A stretch of 7,165 bases of DNA, taken from JAZGDL01 sp036477795 (GTDB lineage: Bacteria > Planctomycetota > Phycisphaerae > UBA1845). This document shows positions 1-4,592 of this stretch, one piece after another. The stretch's first letter is position 1. Every line of letters starts with the position of its first letter. The stretch covers positions 1 to 7,165 of the forward strand of contig JAZGDL010000190.1 in assembly GCA_036477795.1 (NCBI GenBank). Direction: 5' to 3'. The position numbers and the translations under genes were made by a program. The notes beneath the pieces are model-generated. The model was not told where the DNA came from. It did no database searches and saw only the letters and a list, made by a program, of their open reading frames with translations.

Positions 1-407
1 GAAACGGCCTGATTATAGGCACCCATCAGACGATGGCGGAGTTCAGTGGCTAGTTCCTGAATGCTGATGGACGAATTTGCTGCTGTTAGCTGAGAGAATG
101 TAGCGACCCCAAACTTCTTCACATCTAGGTCTACTAGTATTCCATCATAGACGTATGCTATTTTCGGTACGCCTGCCCCCACGAAATAAATCCGCTCACC
201 CAGAGGGATGACCTTTTCGACGAGAGTTCGGTCGCCACTTAGTAGCCCTAACACAAGACTGTCACTTGCTATGGCGGCGCCATCCTTACCCAGTACGACA
301 GCAATGATCGTACCAGTGCCGACCGCTCTCACTTGAGGTTCTGTGGCGGAAAGGGAACTTGTACAGGCAAGTAATAAGAGCGAAAGGATGATCCTTCTCA
401 TCTTCAT
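1..407 (-). CDS. Exported proteasome-like (Ntn-hydrolase fold) protein, 3' end outside the window
   Basis: This reading frame is open from an ATG at 405-407 to the left edge, giving 135 residues without the C-terminus. Residues 1-21 form an export signal: basic MKMRR, then the hydrophobic IILSLLLLA. LLAC at 12-15 could be a lipobox; otherwise signal peptidase I could cut near residue 20 or 21. From Thr33 the sequence follows the start of proteasome beta subunits: a hydrophobic strand (TIIAVV), KDG at 41-43, IASDS at 46-50, EKV at 64-66 and GAG at 77-79. With Thr33 as residue 1, Asp49 is position 17 and Lys65 is position 33, the catalytic spacing of the proteasome family, and Gly32 precedes the Thr as at self-processing sites. 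Inferred role: an autoprocessed threonine amidohydrolase or peptidase acting outside the cytoplasm; the substrate is unknown. No clear Shine-Dalgarno is visible. An upstream in-frame ATG at 456-458 exists, but it would bury the signal peptide. Gene confidence is high, fold moderate, activity untested. Confidence 0.75.
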   Translation of the reverse strand, partial: MKMRRIILSLLLLACTSSLSATEPQVRAVGTGTIIAVVLGKDGAAIASDSLVLGLLSGDRTLVEKVIPLGERIYFVGAGVPKIAYVYDGILVDLDVKKFGVATFSQLTAANSSISIQELATELRHRLMGAYNQAV

Positions 408-503
408 GACTGAGGATTCTAGCTTTGCAGTTCCGAAAACGCTACTGCGAAAGACCATCGAACTGTCTGAAAACTAGGACGCAACCAAGGGGAAAGTGGG
501 CGC

Positions 504-525
504 GCCAAAACCACAGGATTTTGGC
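504..525. repeat. Short inverted repeat (7-bp arms, 8-nt loop)
   Basis: GCCAAAA at 504-510 pairs perfectly with TTTTGGC at 519-525 around the loop CCACAGGA. No T-run follows on either strand, so it is not a standard intrinsic terminator. It lies about 100 bp upstream of the proteasome-like gene and could be an operator, a 5'-leader hairpin or chance. The repeat is certain; its function is not. Confidence 0.35.
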
Positions 526-571
526 ACGTACGTGAGGGACTCAGATTGCAGGTTGGAGCACCTGTGGGCAG

Positions 572-595
572 AGGCCCGGCCCGGGCTTCGGGCCT
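572..595 (-). terminator. GC-rich hairpin just after the receptor stop, possible terminator
   Basis: AGGCCCG at 572-578 is the reverse complement of CGGGCCT at 589-595. The inner bases also allow an alternative six-pair stem with a 5-nt loop (GGCCCG, AAGCC, CGGGCC on the minus strand). It begins 4 nt after the receptor's TAG stop at 600-602. No U-tract follows in the transcript, so termination would be factor-assisted, or the hairpin may only protect the mRNA 3' end. Its position directly after a long gene supports such a role. Confidence 0.45.
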
Positions 596-599
596 AGGT

Positions 600-3500
600 C
601 TAGAATTCGTATCTGAGCGCGAACTGCATCTCCCGCGCTCCACCGCGCGGCCCGGCGGTCGCGATGATGCGGCCGAAGGTCGCCTGCGAATCAACATCAA
701 GATCAATGCTGCCCTCCAATTGACCCCTAAAAACAGTTCCGAAATTGACGTTGTTGAACAGGTTGAAGGCTTCCCACCGGAAAACCAGGCGGTGGTTCTC
801 CCCCCAAGGGAGATCAAATCTCTTGTCCAATCCCAGGTCCACGCTGAAGTAAGCCGGTGAACGAAGCACGTTGCGGGAACCGACCCCACCGGGTCGCGTA
901 AAGGCCAGAAGGGCACGGGCTGTATCCGGATCTTGGAAAAGGTTAGGCAGCCCGTTGGGGTCGCTTCGGGTGACATCTGTGCTGAGGGGACCAAGAAGCG
1001 TTGCTGGCGGAGGGTTGATGAAGGCCGTGGGGAAGTTGAACCCGTTGCCCGGGCTCAACGGAAAGCCCGAACGCCACCGCCAATTCCCCACCACTTGCCA
1101 ACCTCCAAGCAAGTGTTGAAGCGTTCCGGAGGCATCTGGCACGATGGCGCGACCACGCCCGAAAGGCAACGCAATCACCCAGTGGGCATTGAAATTGTGC
1201 CGGAGGTCGAAATCCGATACGGCCCGATGGGCTTTGGGCAAAAAGGCATTGGGAATGTCAGGCAGGAACGTGGAATCGAAACCGAGTCTAGTGATGTCCA
1301 ACGCATCGACGCTCACCGCTCTGGAGCCGTTGTCAATCGACTTTGAGAGTACGTAGTTGAATCCGAACACACTGTCGCCAGCGGTCTTTCGCACCGAGAC
1401 TTGCAAGCTGTGGTAGTTCGAGGAGCCCCAATTCACCCAGGCCGGCAGGGCGAAGAATTGCTGCTGGAACAACACCCGCCCGTCTCTCTCAGGATCGAGG
1501 GCGGCGCTCCATGGGCTATCCCCCAGGAAAGCCGGCAAGGCGTCCATGAAAAACGCAGGGTCAGCCCAGCTGGGAGCCAAGCTGCTGGCTAACATGTAGA
1601 ATGCCTGGGTGGATGTCAACCCACTAAAGCTGGGGTCGCCGAACAGGGATGCCAGATAGCCCGGGAGATTGGGGAGAGTATTCTCAAAGAACGCAACCGG
1701 TGCCACGGCGCCCACCGGGGTCGCCGGGTTGAACACGTCCGGCCCGATCAAGTCCACGATCCGGTTGTACGCACCCCAGAAGTCTTGGCCAGAATTGGTG
1801 TCAACGAAAAACCCATAGAATTGGCCGAAATCGACTTTGGTGGGCAGTTGCCGCCCCAGGGTTCCCACGTAGCCGATGTCCAAGGTGATTGACTTGGTTA
1901 ACTCTCGTTGGACCGAGAGAGCAAAGTTCATGGAATACGGTGTGGAGAGATCGTTGTCCACCACGAACCCCACGTTTTCGGTGAATGCACTCGCCACGAA
2001 CGGGAAGGCCACGGTGCTGGGAAGATTCAAGAACAGATTGAGCGGAGGCAGGCCCGTGCACCCTGAGACATCACAGCTACCCGAAAACCGCGGGGCGTTG
2101 GCCAAGCCAAACTGGAATGGACTGATGAGCGTGTTTGTGAGTCCGGTTGAACCCAGGGTGTCGGTGGCCACCGACAACGAACCCCCAACCCGGCCATAGA
2201 ACACGCCGAAGCCCGCACGCACCGAACTCCTCCCCGGCCCACCGAACAGAAACTCGCCCACTCCATCCGTAAAGCCAGGGCTCCAGGCTAGCGCCACCCG
2301 GGGTGCCAGATTGTTCTTGTCAGGCTCCCACCACGAAGGCGCATCGTTGGCCTTACCGGCCAAGTCAAACGCCAGCAGCGGCGAGCGGTCAGAGGGGATC
2401 CCACTGAACATATCGCTGACGCGCTGCTCCCACCAATCGCCCAGATCGATTGCAGGCCGCACCTGCCGTCCCTTCTGCTCCCAGACGGGAGAGAAGTAGC
2501 TGTAGCGCAGGCCGAGAGTCAGCGTAAGGTTCGGCCGCAGCCGCCAGGAATCCTGCACGTACATCTCAAAGTCGTTTTCAGCGAGTTTCCGTGTCTTCGG
2601 GGTTCCCTGCGGCAGGACCGCTAAGGTCTCAGGATCGAAAAAGGCGGTAGCAATAGCCTGCGTAATTGGTCCTGTCAACATCATGAAGGCCTGGGCGAAG
2701 GTAAACGGGTCGGCGGGGTCATTGCTCAGGTCACCGTCGGCATTAAGCGCATCGACCGGGTCGCGACAGAAGTCAAGGCAAAAACCAGGGTTCACGTTCA
2801 AAGTAGGAAACGAAAGCTGTTTGGTGAGTCCATCCTCGCGGATGTAGCGTAGCGCCACTCCAGTCTGGAAAACGTGCCGGCCGCGGATCCAGGTAAGGTC
2901 ATCTTTGAACTCATGCGTCGGTACGCGCCGCTCCTCAGCCCGGTTGAAGTTCGTATGGTCGTCGAACCCGAGTCCGGTAACGGCAAGCCTGTCTCCATCG
3001 CGACCACTCGTCTCAACTCCCAGCCGGGTTAGACCCCAGCGGAAGGTGTTGATGAGCGTAGGACGGAGCTGTGCGGTGTAGCTGGACACGAACCCCTTAC
3101 TGTTGTTCAACAGGGTTGAAGCGGGTGGCCGGTCCGGGAACTGTGCCGGAAGCAGGTCACGCTTGATGTCCCCCAGCGTGCCCCGCCAAAAGGCGGTGTG
3201 CCGGCCATCCCGACTCAGGTTGAAGTCCAGGCGCAGCGTATATATGTTGTTATTGGTCTTGAGGGGAGCGTTGAACCGGAACCCGCTGAAGTTTAGTCCA
3301 GCGTCGCGTCCCTGGGTGGGATCATTTCCCCCCGGGTAGAGGCTCATGAACTGCAGCATAGCCGGATTGACGCCCAGCCCGGCCGGATCCAACGCCTGGA
3401 TGTCGGCGGGGGCAAGCGTAGCTGTGGTGCCTGCCGTGGTTTCGTAGGTGAGGAAGCCGGCCTTGAGGGTCTCGGTGGGCACGCTTCGAAACACCGGCTC

Positions 3501-4469
3501 CTCGCTTGACTCCCGCCGGGTTTCAAAGTCAAAGAAGAAGAATGCCCGCTCTCTCCTAATGGGGCCCCCAACAGAAGTGCCTGCAATGTTGCGGATCAGC
3601 TTGGGGGTGGGCAGGCCAGCAGCATTGTTGAAAAAGGAGTTGGCCGCCGTGGCGGTGTTGCGGTGGTACCAGCGCAGGTTTCCATGCCATTGGTTGGAGC
3701 CGCTCTTGGTCACCAGCGCCACCTGCGCGCCCGCCGCTCCACCCTCGGTGGCGTTGGCATTGCTGGTCGTTACGCGGAATTCTTGTATTGAATCCAGTGT
3801 CAACGGCAAAGCACTGGTAAAGGCCGCCTGGTTTTCCCAGTCGTTCGCGTCCACACCGTCCACGGTGATGTTGCTCTGGTTGCCGCGGATGCCGTTTACC
3901 GCTCCTTCCCGATGATCCAGCTGCTGGATCGAACCCTGAAACAGTAAGTCCGTGTCAGATTCGCCCGTGAACACCACGCCGGGTTGGAGGGTCAACAGAT
4001 TCATTGGGTTTCGCGCCGAAAAGGGAAGGCTCTTCACCAGCACTTCCCCAAAGGGATTTCCCACTGTCGCGTCTACGGTGTTGATGGTCGGTATCTTAGC
4101 GGCTCGCACGGTTATTTGTTCGGTCACAGCGCCGAGCTGTAACCTAATGTCCAGTCTCGTGGCTGTCGCCACCAAGAGTTGCACGTTCTCCTGCACGAAC
4201 GTCTTGAAACCTTGCTGCGAGGCCCGAACCGTATAGGTTCTGGGGCGAAGCTGAGCAAAGCTGTAGGTGCCATCGGCGTTTGTGGTCGTGGTTCGAGTTC
4301 CCCCGCTGGCCGTGTCGGTCAAAGTGATTTCCACCCCGGGGACAACTGCTCCCGTCGGGTCAGTCACCCTACCTTCGAGCGTGGCTACGTTCTGCCCCCA
4401 CGCCTGCACGCTAATGAGCACAAACACCGTAAGCGCTGGCACCAACCGGGTCGCAATACTTGCTTTCAT
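600..4469 (-). CDS. Oar-like TonB-dependent outer-membrane receptor with N-terminal carboxypeptidase-regulatory-like domain
   Basis: This complete 1289-residue gene encodes a predicted outer-membrane beta-barrel for TonB-dependent uptake or surface binding; the ligand cannot be read from sequence. Residues 1 to about 25 are a signal peptide (MKASIATRLV start, hydrophobic core, likely cut near VQA or AWG). Residues about 28-112 are a carboxypeptidase-regulatory-like beta-sandwich (LEGRVTDPTGAVVPG, then NADGTYSFAQLRP). A plug follows at about 115-255 (LLTLQPGVV, GIRGNQSNITVDGVDAND, ALVTKSGSN). The rest is barrel, starting WHGNLRWYHR and passing VGGPIRRERAFFFFDFE at about 300-316. It ends in RYEF, and a C-terminal aromatic residue is the usual barrel-assembly signal. 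I see no clear TonB box. Two close Cys pairs (564/568, 799/804) may form disulfides in surface loops. The length is typical of Acidobacteriota Oar-type receptors. The start is supported by GAGGAAG 8 nt upstream. It lies 123 bp downstream of the kinase fusion and may be co-transcribed with it. Confidence 0.93.
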   Translation of the reverse strand: MKASIATRLVPALTVFVLISVQAWGQNVATLEGRVTDPTGAVVPGVEITLTDTASGGTRTTTTNADGTYSFAQLRPRTYTVRASQQGFKTFVQENVQLLVATATRLDIRLQLGAVTEQITVRAAKIPTINTVDATVGNPFGEVLVKSLPFSARNPMNLLTLQPGVVFTGESDTDLLFQGSIQQLDHREGAVNGIRGNQSNITVDGVDANDWENQAAFTSALPLTLDSIQEFRVTTSNANATEGGAAGAQVALVTKSGSNQWHGNLRWYHRNTATAANSFFNNAAGLPTPKLIRNIAGTSVGGPIRRERAFFFFDFETRRESSEEPVFRSVPTETLKAGFLTYETTAGTTATLAPADIQALDPAGLGVNPAMLQFMSLYPGGNDPTQGRDAGLNFSGFRFNAPLKTNNNIYTLRLDFNLSRDGRHTAFWRGTLGDIKRDLLPAQFPDRPPASTLLNNSKGFVSSYTAQLRPTLINTFRWGLTRLGVETSGRDGDRLAVTGLGFDDHTNFNRAEERRVPTHEFKDDLTWIRGRHVFQTGVALRYIREDGLTKQLSFPTLNVNPGFCLDFCRDPVDALNADGDLSNDPADPFTFAQAFMMLTGPITQAIATAFFDPETLAVLPQGTPKTRKLAENDFEMYVQDSWRLRPNLTLTLGLRYSYFSPVWEQKGRQVRPAIDLGDWWEQRVSDMFSGIPSDRSPLLAFDLAGKANDAPSWWEPDKNNLAPRVALAWSPGFTDGVGEFLFGGPGRSSVRAGFGVFYGRVGGSLSVATDTLGSTGLTNTLISPFQFGLANAPRFSGSCDVSGCTGLPPLNLFLNLPSTVAFPFVASAFTENVGFVVDNDLSTPYSMNFALSVQRELTKSITLDIGYVGTLGRQLPTKVDFGQFYGFFVDTNSGQDFWGAYNRIVDLIGPDVFNPATPVGAVAPVAFFENTLPNLPGYLASLFGDPSFSGLTSTQAFYMLASSLAPSWADPAFFMDALPAFLGDSPWSAALDPERDGRVLFQQQFFALPAWVNWGSSNYHSLQVSVRKTAGDSVFGFNYVLSKSIDNGSRAVSVDALDITRLGFDSTFLPDIPNAFLPKAHRAVSDFDLRHNFNAHWVIALPFGRGRAIVPDASGTLQHLLGGWQVVGNWRWRSGFPLSPGNGFNFPTAFINPPPATLLGPLSTDVTRSDPNGLPNLFQDPDTARALLAFTRPGGVGSRNVLRSPAYFSVDLGLDKRFDLPWGENHRLVFRWEAFNLFNNVNFGTVFRGQLEGSIDLDVDSQATFGRIIATAGPRGGAREMQFALRYEF

Positions 4470-4477
4470 GGCAACGG

Positions 4478-4484
4478 CTTCCTC
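4478..4484 (-). promoter_or_regulatory. Shine-Dalgarno of the receptor gene
   Basis: On the minus strand GAGGAAG lies 8 nt before the ATG at 4467-4469. This is a good match to the anti-Shine-Dalgarno at normal spacing, and it supports this ATG, which directly begins a signal peptide. Confidence 0.75.
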
Positions 4485-4500
4485 GTCTCCGCTTTTCGTC

Positions 4501-4584
4501 CTACGGGGGGAAGTTCATCCGCCGCAGCAGGTCTTGGAAGCGCGGGTCGGAGCGGAGACGACGAATATCGCTTTCCAGTCTGAT
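4501..4584 (-). pseudogene. Fossil C-terminal tail of a TPR-type kinase or transcriptional-regulator protein
   Basis: Between the kinase fusion and the receptor, minus-strand codons from 4584 down to a TAG at 4501-4503 read IRLESDIRRL followed by RSDPRFQDLLRRMNFPP. The segment LRSDPRFQDLLRRMNFPP closely matches, from memory, the final residues of many Acidobacteriota TPR-containing Ser/Thr kinases and CadC-like regulators, where it sits at the very C-terminus just as here. An in-frame TGA at 4585-4587 cuts it off upstream. Its frame differs by one base from the kinase fusion, whose stop is at 4593-4595. It has no plausible start codon: the only ATG, at 4516-4518, leaves five residues. It is therefore best read as a relic, from either a kinase C-terminus replaced by the present modules or a deleted neighbouring gene. 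Confidence 0.6.
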
Positions 4585-4592
4585 TCAAGCGG

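Larger units (their letters stand above)
408..599. other. Intergenic region between the receptor gene and the proteasome-like gene
   Basis: This 192-bp gap has no convincing gene. It holds the GC-rich hairpin at 572-595 just after the receptor stop, and a second inverted repeat at 504-525 (GCCAAAA, 8-nt loop, TTTTGGC). There is also a short palindrome, ACGTACGT, at 526-533. The left-hand gene probably has its promoter here, because a likely terminator separates it from the receptor gene. I could not find a convincing -35/-10 pair or a purine-rich ribosome binding site before the ATG at 407. Confidence 0.5.

Noticed and set aside
405..458. Upstream ATG at 456-458 as the start of the proteasome-like gene
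   Set aside because: It is in frame and open, but would add 17 residues before the signal peptide and has no Shine-Dalgarno. The ATG at 405-407 starts directly on the basic and hydrophobic export signal.
526..533. ACGTACGT palindrome as an operator
   Set aside because: It is too short and too isolated to support a regulatory claim.
419..994. 191-codon minus-strand frame overlapping the receptor 3' end
   Set aside because: It overlaps the receptor C-terminus in another frame, and the receptor's barrel sequence up to RYEF is clearly the real product. The translation is low-complexity and matches no known family.
3448..3915. 155-codon plus-strand frame
   Set aside because: It is antisense to the receptor plug and first barrel strands and has no domain-like features.
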